Source: Enhydrobacter sp. | GTDB lineage: Bacteria; Pseudomonadota; Alphaproteobacteria; Reyranellales; Reyranellaceae | Reading direction: 5' to 3' | DNA: 64,000 nt | Assembly (NCBI RefSeq): GCF_030246845.1 | Contig: NZ_CP126889.1 | Location: forward strand, 4,707,001 to 4,771,000 | In this document: positions 50,948 to 59,804 of the stretch, one piece after another | Layout: every line of letters begins with the position of its first letter | How positions within the stretch are numbered: position 1 is the stretch's first letter | Notes under the pieces: generated by a model | Told to the model about the DNA's origin: nothing | Databases searched by the model: none | The model's input: the letters and a program-made list of their open reading frames with translations, nothing else | Position numbers and translations under genes: made by a program

Positions 50948-51607
50948 ATGACGGATTTCGCGCTCGCGCGGCGCAACATGATCGATGGTCAGCTCCGGCC
51001 CAACCGCGTGACAAATTCCGTTTTGCTCACCGCCATGGCCGACCTGCCGCGCGAGCGGTTCCTGCCGGACGGCCTGAAGTCGGTTGCCTACGCGGACGAC
51101 GATGTTCCGCTGGGGGGCGGGCGGTTCCTCATGGAACCCATGGTGCTTGCCCGACTGGTCCAGACCCTTCAGCCGGCCGCGGACGACAAGGCGCTCGTGG
51201 TCGCGTCCGGGCGCGGCTATGGCGCGGCGTTGCTGTCCCGGCTGGTCAAGAACGTCGTGGCCCTCGAGAGCGACCGCGCCATGGCGGATTCCGCCGAGCA
51301 GACCCTGAAGGCATTGAACATCGACAATGTCAGGCAGGTAATCGGCCCGATGGAGGCGGGCGTGCCGGACTCCGCGCCCTATGATGTCGTCCTGATCGAA
51401 GGCGCCGTGCAGGAAGTCCCGCCGTCGATCCTCGACCAGCTTGCCGAGGGCGGCCGCCTGGCCACTGTGGTTTCCAAGCCTTCCAGCCCGCTGGGCGTGG
51501 CCCAGCTCATGGTGAGGGAGGGCGGGGTGGCTTCCGGGCGACCGCTGTTCGATGCAGGTACGCGCGCCTTGCCGGGGTTCGTGCGCCCGCCACGCTTCAG
51601 CTTCTGA
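50948..51607 (+). CDS. Protein-L-isoaspartate O-methyltransferase family protein
   Basis: A protein of 219 residues. The N-terminus DFALARRNMIDGQLRPNRVTNSVLLTAMADLPRERFLPDGLKSVAYADDDVPLGGG and the SAM region ALVVASGRGYGAALLSRL match the PCMT-like proteins that lie before tolC in alphaproteobacteria. The usual GxGxG-type motif is altered to SGRGYG, so activity on isoaspartyl residues is uncertain. ATG 50948 is supported by the family start. It precedes tolC by 81 bases and may be co-transcribed. Confidence 0.8.
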   Translation: MTDFALARRNMIDGQLRPNRVTNSVLLTAMADLPRERFLPDGLKSVAYADDDVPLGGGRFLMEPMVLARLVQTLQPAADDKALVVASGRGYGAALLSRLVKNVVALESDRAMADSAEQTLKALNIDNVRQVIGPMEAGVPDSAPYDVVLIEGAVQEVPPSILDQLAEGGRLATVVSKPSSPLGVAQLMVREGGVASGRPLFDAGTRALPGFVRPPRFSF

Positions 51608-51688
51608 AGGCCGCGGCACGAGTGGCGGAAGGACGATCAATGGACTGGCCGCGGGCGGTAGCTGCCGGAAGAATTGGGGGTTATTTCA

Positions 51689-53080
51689 ATGGGTAACCGG
51701 CCGACTCTAAAGCGCGTCGGCGGCATGGCCGCATGCGCGCTCGTGATGGCGCTGGCCACCGCTTCCGGCGCCTCGGCTCAGAGCCTGATCGAATCCCTGT
51801 CCAGCGCCTACAACAGCAACCCGGACCTGCTGGCAGCGCGTGCGGTCCTGCGGCAGACCGACGAAACACTGGCCCAAGCCGTCGCCAACTGGCGCCCGAA
51901 AGTCACCCTCTCGGTTGAGTACAACAAGATCCAGGCGGATGCGATTCCGATCAGGATAACCAACTCCGCCTACCTGCTGAACGGACGCACCGCGCTCCTG
52001 CAGGCGACGCAGCCGCTGTTCCGCGGCGGCAAGACGGTCGCCGACACCAAGGCCGCCCAAGCCAACATCCAGGCCCAGCGCGCAGCGCTGGCCAATACGG
52101 AACAGACCGTCTTGCTGAACTCGGTGCAGGCCTATGCGGACCTCCTGCAGGATGTCGGCATCGTCGACGCGCGGCGCAACAATGTGCGCGTCTTGGTGGA
52201 GCAGCTCGATGCCACCCGGGAACGTTTCAGGGTCGGCGAGCTCACCATCACCGACGTGTCACAAGCCGAAGCCCGGCTCGAGCAGGCAAAGGCCGATCTC
52301 GTGCAGGCCCAGGCCCAGGTCCGTATCGACGAGGCGGCGTTCCAGCATCAGATCGGCATGAAGCCCGGCAAGCTCGCCGACCTGCCTCTGATCGGCGCCC
52401 TGCCGGCCACGGAGGAGGAGTGCGTGGCGCTGGCCATGGACAACAGCCCGGCCGCGGTCAGTGCGCAGTACCGGATCAAGGCGGCCAGTTACGGCGTCAA
52501 CAGTGCCGTGGCCAATCTGTTGCCACAGGTGAACCTCGTCGGCTTTGTGCAGCAGCAGTACGATGTCCAGGTCCCCGGCGACCAATACTATCAGTACGGC
52601 GTGCGCCTGCAGGCGACGGTGCCGATCTACCAGAACGGCAGCGAATGGTCGGCGATAAGGCAGGCCAAGCAGCTTGTCGGCCAGCGGCGCAACGAGCTCG
52701 ACAGCGCCCGCCGGCAGGCGGCCGAAACCGTCATCCGGGCCTGGCGCAACCTCGATTCGGCGCGCTCGCGCGTGCTCTCCTTCGAGGCCCAGGTCAGGGC
52801 CAACGAGGTGGCGCTGAACGGCGTCCGTCAGGAGGCTCTGGTGGGCTCCCGGACCACCTTGGACGTCCTGAACGCCGAGCAGGAATTGTTGAACTCCCAG
52901 GTCAACCTTCTGCAGGCGCGGCACGACACGCAGGTGAGCTACTACGGTGTTCTTTCTGGGATCGGCCGCCTGACGGCCCGTTCCCTCGGATTGCCTGTCG
53001 AATATTATGACGAGGAGAAGTACTATAAGGAGGTAGGCTCTCGTTGGATCGGCGACGGGAGCAGTGATTCCGGGAAGTAA
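51689..53080 (+). CDS. tolC: TolC-family outer-membrane efflux channel
   Basis: A protein of 463 residues: signal peptide ending SGASAQS, then two repeats of the TolC fold. Signature parts are AYNSNPDLLAARAVLRQTDE, LFRGGKTVADTKAAQANI, LTITDVSQAEARLEQAKADL and the second-half ELDSARRQAAETVIRAWRNL with LVGSRTTLDVLNAEQELLNSQ. It forms the trimeric exit duct of type I secretion and RND pumps. ATG 51689 is preferred over a TTG at 51674 because it gives a normal signal peptide. PopZ follows after 5 bases. Confidence 0.92.
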   Translation: MGNRPTLKRVGGMAACALVMALATASGASAQSLIESLSSAYNSNPDLLAARAVLRQTDETLAQAVANWRPKVTLSVEYNKIQADAIPIRITNSAYLLNGRTALLQATQPLFRGGKTVADTKAAQANIQAQRAALANTEQTVLLNSVQAYADLLQDVGIVDARRNNVRVLVEQLDATRERFRVGELTITDVSQAEARLEQAKADLVQAQAQVRIDEAAFQHQIGMKPGKLADLPLIGALPATEEECVALAMDNSPAAVSAQYRIKAASYGVNSAVANLLPQVNLVGFVQQQYDVQVPGDQYYQYGVRLQATVPIYQNGSEWSAIRQAKQLVGQRRNELDSARRQAAETVIRAWRNLDSARSRVLSFEAQVRANEVALNGVRQEALVGSRTTLDVLNAEQELLNSQVNLLQARHDTQVSYYGVLSGIGRLTARSLGLPVEYYDEEKYYKEVGSRWIGDGSSDSGK

Positions 53081-53085
53081 TTGTA

Positions 53086-53649
53086 ATGAGCGATGGCCGC
53101 AGCTCGAACAACGATCCGTCGATGGATGACATTCTGGCGTCCATCCGAAAGATCATTTCCGACGACGAAGCCCGGGCCCAGGTGGGCGATCCGCCGCTCC
53201 GTCGCGATTCCCCCGGGGCCCCGCCGGCATCGCCGACAGCCTCGAAGGATCCAGGGAAGGGCGACGACGTCCTGCTCCTGACCGACCTGATCGAAGAGCC
53301 GGCCACGCCCGAATCACAGCCAACCTCTATTCCTCTTCCCCGCATCGACCCTGTGAGTGCCCCAACCATGTCCCAGCACAACAACGATACCTCCGAGCCG
53401 CTGATCGGTTCCTCCGTCGCCGGCGCCACGACCTCGGCTTTCGAGCGGCTGAACCAGGCGGTTCAGGACAGCGTCCCGCCGCCCCGCGCCTCCGATTCGG
53501 GCCCCTCGATCGGGCACGGCGGCAAGACCATCGAGGATATGGTCAAGGAGATGCTGCGTCCGATGCTGAAGGACTGGCTCGACCGCAACCTGCCGCCGAT
53601 CGTCGAGCGGTATGTCGAGCGCGAGATCGTCCGACTGACCCGCCGCTGA
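53086..53649 (+). CDS. popZ: PopZ-like polar organizing protein (DUF2497)
   Basis: A protein of 187 residues. The conserved N-terminal helix is PSMDDILASIRKIISDDEA, the middle is a proline-rich acidic linker, and the C-terminal self-assembly region is GKTIEDMVKEMLRPMLKDWLDRNLPPIVERYVEREIVRLTRR. This three-part layout is PopZ, which builds the pole-organising scaffold and anchors the chromosome origin in alphaproteobacteria. Lying directly before valS is also usual. A strong terminator follows. Confidence 0.88.
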   Translation: MSDGRSSNNDPSMDDILASIRKIISDDEARAQVGDPPLRRDSPGAPPASPTASKDPGKGDDVLLLTDLIEEPATPESQPTSIPLPRIDPVSAPTMSQHNNDTSEPLIGSSVAGATTSAFERLNQAVQDSVPPPRASDSGPSIGHGGKTIEDMVKEMLRPMLKDWLDRNLPPIVERYVEREIVRLTRR

Positions 53650-53672
53650 CCCCGGGGCACCCCCATCGATAG

Positions 53673-53703
53673 AACGCCACGGGGCCCTCCGTGGCGTTTT
53701 TCG
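53673..53703 (+). terminator. Rho-independent terminator after popZ
   Basis: AACGCCACGG (53673-53682) pairs perfectly with CCGTGGCGTT (53689-53698) across a 6-base loop and is followed by a T-run. It lies 15-36 bases before the valS start, so it may also attenuate read-through into valS. Confidence 0.85.
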
Positions 53704-53717
53704 TTATAAGGCAAGCG

Positions 53718-56399
53718 ATGCTCGACAAGACCTACGATCCCAAGGAGATCGAAGCCCGCCGCTATCCCGAGTGGGAGCAGTCCGGCGCCTTCAGGGCGCA
53801 CCCCGAGTCGGCCAAGCCGCCGTACTGCATCGTCATCCCGCCGCCCAATGTCACCGGCAGCCTGCATATGGGCCACGCCCTGGACAATACGCTGCAGGAC
53901 ATCCTGATCCGTTGGCGCCGCATGAAGGGCGACGACGTGCTGTGGCAGCCCGGCACCGACCATGCGGGCATCGCCACCCAGATGGTCGTCGTGCGCAATC
54001 TGGAGCAGGAGGGGATCGGCCTCGCGGTCGAGGGCGCCGACAGGGGCGACGGCAACAAGAAGCTGCTGAGCCGCGAGGAGTTCCTCGCCAAGGTCTGGGA
54101 ATGGAAGGCCTATTCCGGCGGCACCATCACCAGCCAGCTTCGTCGCCTGGGTGCCTCGTGCGACTGGAGCCGCGAGCGCTTCACCATGGACGAGGGACTT
54201 TCGCGCGCCGTGCTGAAAGTGTTCGTCGACCTCTACAATCAGGGCCTGATCTACAAGGACAATCGCCTGGTCAACTGGGACCCCAAGATGCTGACCGCGA
54301 TCTCCGACCTCGAGGTCGAGTCGCGCGAGGTGAAGGGGCACCTCTGGTATCTGAAATATCCCATCGAAGGCAGCGAGGAGCACATCGTCGTCGCCACCAC
54401 CCGCCCGGAGACGATGCTGGGCGACACCGGCGTGGCGGTGCATCCCGACGATCCCAAGTGGAAGCACCTGATCGGCGAGCATGCGATCCTGCCGCTGGTG
54501 GGTCGCCGCATCCCCGTCGTCGCCGACGCGTATTCCGATCCGGAGAAGGGATCGGGCGCGGTGAAGATCACGCCGGCGCACGATTTCAACGATTTCGAGG
54601 TCGGCCGGCGGCACAGGCTCGAGGCAATCTCGATCTTCGACAAGTTTGCCCGCGTGAACGAGAACGCGCCGGAAAAGTATCGTGGTCTCGATCGCTTCGA
54701 GGCGCGCAAGCGCATCGTCGCCGATCTCGAGGCGCTGAGCCTCGTCGAGAAGATCGAGCCGCACACGCATGCCGTGCCCTACGGCGACCGCGGCGGCGTG
54801 CCGGTCGAGCCGTTCCTGACCGAGCAGTGGTACGCCGACGCCAAAAAGCTCGCCGAGGCGCCGATCGCCGCTGCGCGCGACGGGCGCGTTACCTTCGTGC
54901 CCGAGCGCGGCCGCGACGACTTCTTCCGCTGGATGGAGAACATCGAGCCCTGGTGCATCTCGCGTCAGCTCTGGTGGGGCCATCAGATTCCGGCCTGGTA
55001 CGGCCCGGACCGGAAGATTTTCGTCGCCCTGTCCGAGGGCGAGGCGCGCGCCGAGGCGCGCAGGCACTATGGCAAGGACGTGCCGCTGGAGCGCGACCCG
55101 GACGTGCTCGACACCTGGTTCAGCTCGGCACTCTGGCCGTTCTCGACCCTTGGCTGGCCCGACGAGACCGAGGCGCTCGGGAAATACTATCCGACATCGG
55201 TGCTGGTGACCGGCTGGGACATCCTGTTCTTCTGGGTCGCCCGCATGATGATGATGGGCATGCATTTCATGACCGATGTGCCGTTCCGGACCGTCTACCT
55301 GCACGGGCTGGTGACGGACGAGCGCGGTCAGAAGATGTCGAAGTCCAAGGGCAACGTGATCGATCCCCTGGAGCTGATCGACAAGTATGGCGCCGATGCG
55401 CTGCGCTTCACCATGGCCTCGCTGGCGGCGGCGTCCGCCGGCCGGCTGCGGCTCACGCCGGCCCGCGTCGAGGGTTCGCGCAACTTCGCCACCAAGCTCT
55501 GGAACGCCACGCGCTTCGCCGAGATGAACGGGGTCGCGCTGCCGCAGGACTTCGATTCGGCATCGGTCCGGCACACTGTCAACAAATGGATGCTGGGCGA
55601 GCTCGGACGGGCCAATCTCGCGGTCGACAAGGCGCTGGCCGACTTCCGCCTGAACGAGGCCGCCGGAACGCTCTACGAGTTCATCTGGGGCGTCGTCTGC
55701 GATTGGTACGTCGAGCTCACCAAGCCGATCCTGCAAGGTGCCGATGGGCCGGACAAGGAGGAGACCCGCGCCGTCACCGCGCTGGTGCTGCGAGAGACCC
55801 TGAAGCTCCTGCATCCCGTGATGCCCTTCATCACCGAGGAGCTGTGGGACAAGCTCGGCCATCGCCCCCGGCACGGCATGCTGATCGGCCAGGCGTGGCC
55901 CGAGCCGACTGCGGCGGATCCGGTGGCGGACGCCGAGATCGGATGGCTGGTGAAGGTGATCTCCGACATCCGGTCGGCGCGTGCCGAGCTGAACGTGCCG
56001 GCGGGCGCCAAGCTCAGGCTGCTGGTCATCGGTGCCAACGAAACGACCCGCCGCCGCCTCGACACACACCGCGCCGCCATCGAGCGGCTGGCGCGCATCG
56101 AAAGCATCGATGCGATGGCGACCGCTGTCCCGAAGGCTGCGCTTCAGGTCGTGGTCGACGAGGCCACCTACGCCTTGCCGGTCGGCGAGGTGATCGACCT
56201 CAAGGCCGAGGGGGCTCGTCTCCAGAAGGAGATCAGGAAGCTTGCCGACGAGGTCGGCAAGATCGACGCCAAGCTCGGCAACGCCGCCTTCGTCGCGCGG
56301 GCGCCGGAGGAGGTGGTCGAAGAGCAGCGCGAACGCCGTGCCCAGGCCGAGCAGACGCGGACCCGCCTCAGCCGGGCGCTGCAGCGCCTGGGCGCCTGA
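53718..56399 (+). CDS. valS: Valyl-tRNA synthetase
   Basis: A protein of 893 residues, class I. The HIGH motif is PPNVTGSLHMGHA (HMGH near 49-52) and KMSKS is GQKMSKSKGN. The editing domain has TTRPETMLGDTGVAVHPDD, the anticodon domain includes ITEELWDKLG, and the C-terminal coiled coil (KLADEVGKIDAKLGN) is present. It charges tRNA-Val. The start ATG 53718 gives the usual LDKTYDPKEIEARRYPEWE N-terminus; an upstream in-frame start would sit in the terminator. Confidence 0.96.
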   Translation: MLDKTYDPKEIEARRYPEWEQSGAFRAHPESAKPPYCIVIPPPNVTGSLHMGHALDNTLQDILIRWRRMKGDDVLWQPGTDHAGIATQMVVVRNLEQEGIGLAVEGADRGDGNKKLLSREEFLAKVWEWKAYSGGTITSQLRRLGASCDWSRERFTMDEGLSRAVLKVFVDLYNQGLIYKDNRLVNWDPKMLTAISDLEVESREVKGHLWYLKYPIEGSEEHIVVATTRPETMLGDTGVAVHPDDPKWKHLIGEHAILPLVGRRIPVVADAYSDPEKGSGAVKITPAHDFNDFEVGRRHRLEAISIFDKFARVNENAPEKYRGLDRFEARKRIVADLEALSLVEKIEPHTHAVPYGDRGGVPVEPFLTEQWYADAKKLAEAPIAAARDGRVTFVPERGRDDFFRWMENIEPWCISRQLWWGHQIPAWYGPDRKIFVALSEGEARAEARRHYGKDVPLERDPDVLDTWFSSALWPFSTLGWPDETEALGKYYPTSVLVTGWDILFFWVARMMMMGMHFMTDVPFRTVYLHGLVTDERGQKMSKSKGNVIDPLELIDKYGADALRFTMASLAAASAGRLRLTPARVEGSRNFATKLWNATRFAEMNGVALPQDFDSASVRHTVNKWMLGELGRANLAVDKALADFRLNEAAGTLYEFIWGVVCDWYVELTKPILQGADGPDKEETRAVTALVLRETLKLLHPVMPFITEELWDKLGHRPRHGMLIGQAWPEPTAADPVADAEIGWLVKVISDIRSARAELNVPAGAKLRLLVIGANETTRRRLDTHRAAIERLARIESIDAMATAVPKAALQVVVDEATYALPVGEVIDLKAEGARLQKEIRKLADEVGKIDAKLGNAAFVARAPEEVVEEQRERRAQAEQTRTRLSRALQRLGA

Positions 56400-56405
56400 C
56401 GTCGG

Positions 56406-56879
56406 TCATTTCAAGGGCTTCGTCCACCAGTTCGAGGCGATCGTCAGGTCCGAGCGGCGCAGCATCTCCGCCTTGGCGAGATCCCGGTCGGGGCAGATCA
56501 CCACGATCTGGACCGCACCATGCTCGTGGACCAACGTGGACACATGGGACAGCAGAGCCTCGCCGACCGTCAGCCAGTGGCGTGGCTCGAGCACGCAGAA
56601 GTCGTCGATCAAATAGGTATCGCCGCCCGGGTCGTAGACAGGCGGCGAGGGAAATTTCCGCGCGACCAGGAAGCCGAGCATCTGGCTGCCCTCGACGGCG
56701 ACCAGAAAGAATGTGCCGGGCTCGGCCAGCAGCTTGCCGAAGAATTCTCGCGTTGCGGCCGCCGACTTCGCGGCCTTGCGCCAGAACAGCGGCTGATGCT
56801 TCTGGCGTTGCCGGCGATCGAGCTCGACCAGGCCCGTGGCGGCTTCGATATCGGAAGCAATGGCCCGGCGGATGTCCAA
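56406..56879 (-). CDS. GNAT family N-acetyltransferase
   Basis: A protein of 157 residues, TTG start. It has the N-terminal DIRRAIASDIEAATGLVELDRRQRQ helices, a FLVAVEGSQMLGFLVARKF strand pair, TYLIDDFCVLEPRHWLTVGEALLSHV (an atypical acetyl-CoA loop without the R/Q-x-x-G-x-A signature) and AVQIVVICPDRDLAKAEMLRR. It is a divergent member whose substrate is unknown. It converges on valS. Confidence 0.7.
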   Translation of the reverse strand: MDIRRAIASDIEAATGLVELDRRQRQKHQPLFWRKAAKSAAATREFFGKLLAEPGTFFLVAVEGSQMLGFLVARKFPSPPVYDPGGDTYLIDDFCVLEPRHWLTVGEALLSHVSTLVHEHGAVQIVVICPDRDLAKAEMLRRSDLTIASNWWTKPLK

Positions 56880-56897
56880 CGGACGGCCGCCCGGCGG

Positions 56898-57731
56898 CTA
56901 TGACGCCTTGCGCAGGTCGGGTACGTAGGGTCGCGAGGTGAAGTGCTCCTGGTTGTCGCCGCCGGCGAACTTCAGGCCGGCCCGCCGGATCGCACCGTCA
57001 TCGACCTTGTCGAGCGGCACGAAATAGCGGTCATCGGTCCTGACGATGGTGTCGTTGTCGACGCGATTGTAGCAGATCAGCAGGGTCCAGCGGCGCCGGG
57101 CCGAGCGGTTGGCGTCGGAGCGATGGATGGCGTTGCAATGGAAGATCAGCGCATCGCCGGGCTCGAGCTCGCAATATTCGATCGGGCAGCGCTCGAGGAT
57201 GTAGGGCATGCGCTTGGGATCAACCTCGTTCTGCGTCGGCGACAGCGGCGTGTGATCGATGCGGCCGAGCCTATGCGAGCCGCTTGCGATCTGCAGGCAG
57301 CCGTTCTCGCGGGTGGTCTTGTCGAGGGCGATCATCACCGACAGGAGATCGGGCCGCAGGCAGCCGTTGTAGTACCAATAGCCGTAGTCCTGATGCCACT
57401 CCCAGGCGCCGCCGACCTCCGGCTCCTTGGCCGTGAGCTTCGACTGGAAGTGATAGACCGGGCCGCCCAGCAGCGCGGCGGCGGTGTCGACCATGCGCTC
57501 GCAGCGCGCCGCCAGCCCGTAGACCGAATCGCCCGCGCGGTTCCAGAGCGCGATGCGGGTCGAACGGCCTTCCCCGTCGCGACGATCGAGGATCGAGCCG
57601 CGCACCGCGGGATCCTTCTCCATCGCCTCGGTGAGCAGCTTCACCTCGTCGGCCGCGAACAAGCCGCGCGCGTAGGTGAAGCCTTTCTCCTGGAACTCGG
57701 CCGCCTGCGCGGCGCTCAGCATATTGGGCAT
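56898..57731 (-). CDS. Phytanoyl-CoA dioxygenase (PhyH) family protein
   Basis: A protein of 277 residues, an Fe(II)/2-oxoglutarate oxygenase. The H-x-D pair lies in WEWHQDYGYWYYNGC, the distal histidine in IFHCNAIHRSDANRSARRRW, whose arginines bind 2-oxoglutarate. DKTTRENGCLQIASGSHRLGR is also typical of the PhyH family. The substrate is unknown; family members act on acyl-CoA and natural products. It starts behind a strong GGAGGA site at ATG 57731. Confidence 0.85.
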   Translation of the reverse strand: MPNMLSAAQAAEFQEKGFTYARGLFAADEVKLLTEAMEKDPAVRGSILDRRDGEGRSTRIALWNRAGDSVYGLAARCERMVDTAAALLGGPVYHFQSKLTAKEPEVGGAWEWHQDYGYWYYNGCLRPDLLSVMIALDKTTRENGCLQIASGSHRLGRIDHTPLSPTQNEVDPKRMPYILERCPIEYCELEPGDALIFHCNAIHRSDANRSARRRWTLLICYNRVDNDTIVRTDDRYFVPLDKVDDGAIRRAGLKFAGGDNQEHFTSRPYVPDLRKAS

Positions 57732-57853
57732 AATTCCTCCGCGAGGCCGAGCTTGGGCTCACGATCGCGCGCCGTAAAGCCCGGATCGATGGGAGGAGGA
57801 GATGAATCGTGGCAGGGGGGCCGAATGGCCGCCCTCGGCCCCCTGCCTCGGGG

Positions 57854-58126
57854 TCAGCCCTGGATGACCCGTGCTCCCGGCCGCGTATGGGGCGGCGGGA
57901 TCACACACCCGCGGGCGTTCAACCGATCACCCATACTGTCGTACTTGAAGCCATACTCGTCGGTGATCGCGACCTGGCGGCCGCAGGACGCTGCCATGCT
58001 GCCCGTCCGGTACTTCATGTGATGAACCGGAGCAGAGGGCGCAGTCGCCACCGACTGCGCGCAGGCGATGCCGGCAAAGCCCGACATGCCAACCAGCGCC
58101 GCAGTGAAAAGAGCCAAGCGCTTCAT
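57854..58126 (-). CDS. Small secreted protein of unknown function
   Basis: A protein of 90 residues with a clear signal peptide (LALFTAALVGMSGFAGIACAQS) cleaved near residue 24. The mature part is short, with HHMKYRTGSMAASCGRQ, ITDEYGFKYDSMGDRLNARGC and a proline-rich tail; the two cysteines could form a disulfide bond. ATG 58126 follows AGGAGG. No family is recognised and it stands alone, with 122 bases before the PhyH gene. Confidence 0.6.
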   Translation of the reverse strand: MKRLALFTAALVGMSGFAGIACAQSVATAPSAPVHHMKYRTGSMAASCGRQVAITDEYGFKYDSMGDRLNARGCVIPPPHTRPGARVIQG

Positions 58127-58259
58127 ATTCCTAATCCTCCTGAAATCCGCTCCCCGTCCGCCTGCCCAACGCGGGCCTGAGGATGCGGTTGCAACAGCCG
58201 CAAAAACACCTCCGGCGTTGCACGTTGCCGCCCGGTTCCTGTCGCCAGGCTGACAGCGC

Positions 58260-59804
58260 CTACAAGGGGCGAAAGATATTCCGGCCGTTTTCCTGGCCGA
58301 CCTTCACCGGTCTGCCCAGTTGCTCTCGCTCCAGCATGTCGGCAAGCAGCGCGGGATCGCCGTCGGTCATCGCCACGAACCGGTCGCCGGAGCTGTCGAG
58401 GCGGCCGAAGATATAGCCTTTCTCAGGCGCTGCCTTGCCGTACGCGACGCAATAGGTCTCGATCCTCCCGGCTCCGTGCGGCGCGCCATTCACGCTCTGC
58501 TTGGGTCGGGCATCGAGCTCGGCCTGAAGAATCTTCGGGTCCTGGCGGCGCCACGGTCCGTCGGTCGGCTCGGTCGAGTAGAGACCTGCCGAATGCTTGG
58601 TGAGATAGTTGCCGTTCGCCGTCACCATGCCGAAAGTGCCGGGCTGCCTGCGCACCACCTTCATCATCTCGGCGATCGAGTGGGTGACGTAGTTGTTGCC
58701 GGGACCGCCGAAGAAGGGGAGACCGCCGGTGACGCTGACCAACCGCGGATCGTCCTCGGCAAGACCGATCTCCTTCATCGCCACCTCCACGGCCGAGGGG
58801 AAGCAGCTATAGAGATCGAAGGCGGTCACGTCCGACAGCCGCCTACCCGCCATGTCGAGCGCAAGCCGGGCGCAGCCATGGATGGCGGGGGAGGCGTCCA
58901 GCCGGTCGCGCTCGGACACGAACCAGGTGTCGGTGCCGTCGGCGCAGCCATGCAGGAAGACCCAGCGGTCTTGCGGAATGCCCCACTCACGCGCCTTCTC
59001 GACCGACGTCATCAGAACGGCCGCCGCCTGATCGATCATCGCGTTGGCGTTCATCAGCCGTGGATAGGGGAAGCAGATCCAGCGATTGTCGTCGGAAATT
59101 GTGGCGAGCTGATCGGCGCTGTAACCTTCGCGGCGCGTCGCAAGGGGATTGTCCTTGGCGACGGCCGCCAGCCGTTCGAACAGCCGCCCCATGGCGTTCA
59201 TGTGAGCGGGCACGTCGCGCCCGAGGCCGCCACGGATGGCGTTCTCCAGCAGGGGATAGAAGTGGATCGCCGCGCGCAGTTCGTGGCGCGCCTCCTCCTC
59301 GCTGAAGCCGAACCGCCTGTCGCCGACGCGCTCGGGCTCGCCGCCCGGATCCTCGTTCCAGTCGATCGCCAGGCCGGCCTTGCGGGCGTTCTGGGTGCTG
59401 CGCAGGAGTTCGGCCCCGCAGACCAGCGCCAGCTCCGTCTCGCCTTCGGCGATCTCCTCGGCGAAGCGATTGACCAGATACTGGGGCATGTTGCCGCCGG
59501 AATGGCTGTAGAGAAGCTGGCGCGGCCGGGCGCCGAGCCGGTTGGCGACGCTTCTGGGCGGATTGCTCGACCGGCCGAAGGGCGAGGCGAAGCGCGGGCT
59601 GATATCGCTGAAGAACTCCATCACGGCCAGCGCATCGATCTTGCGCCCGAGCGCCTCGGCGCCGACCGAGGGCCTGGCATCGGCGAGGGCGACCCGGACG
59701 GCTTCGGCGCAGAAGGCCACGCGCGAGCGCTCGCTCGACGGCTCGCCGGTCGTGTCGGTGATCTGGCCGCCGCCGATGAGGATGGGGGTGCGAGGATCGA
59801 TCAC
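58260..59804 (-). CDS. Thiolase-like protein (TLP1 type) lacking the usual catalytic cysteine
   Basis: A protein of 514 residues. The N-terminus VIDPRTPILIGGGQITDTTGEPSSER and DALAVMEFFSDISPRF are typical of the acetyl-CoA acetyltransferase-like TLP1 group. At the position of the thiolase nucleophile it reads LLYSHSGGNMPQYLVNRF with no cysteine. The second part holds DVTAFDLYSCFPSAVEVAMKE and VTANGNYLTKHSAGLYSTEP, then an added C-terminal domain (KGYIFGRLDSSGDRFVAM). It may bind acyl-CoA rather than condense it. GTG 59804 overlaps the CoA-transferase stop (GTGA), implying coupling. Confidence 0.8.
   Translation of the reverse strand: MIDPRTPILIGGGQITDTTGEPSSERSRVAFCAEAVRVALADARPSVGAEALGRKIDALAVMEFFSDISPRFASPFGRSSNPPRSVANRLGARPRQLLYSHSGGNMPQYLVNRFAEEIAEGETELALVCGAELLRSTQNARKAGLAIDWNEDPGGEPERVGDRRFGFSEEEARHELRAAIHFYPLLENAIRGGLGRDVPAHMNAMGRLFERLAAVAKDNPLATRREGYSADQLATISDDNRWICFPYPRLMNANAMIDQAAAVLMTSVEKAREWGIPQDRWVFLHGCADGTDTWFVSERDRLDASPAIHGCARLALDMAGRRLSDVTAFDLYSCFPSAVEVAMKEIGLAEDDPRLVSVTGGLPFFGGPGNNYVTHSIAEMMKVVRRQPGTFGMVTANGNYLTKHSAGLYSTEPTDGPWRRQDPKILQAELDARPKQSVNGAPHGAGRIETYCVAYGKAAPEKGYIFGRLDSSGDRFVAMTDGDPALLADMLEREQLGRPVKVGQENGRNIFRPL

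Noticed and set aside
53463..56069. 868-residue minus-strand frame across valS
   Set aside because: Antisense shadow of a certain valS gene; low-complexity composition.
53771..56941. 1056-residue plus-strand frame in another phase of valS
   Set aside because: Arg/Gly/Pro-rich out-of-frame shadow caused by high GC content.
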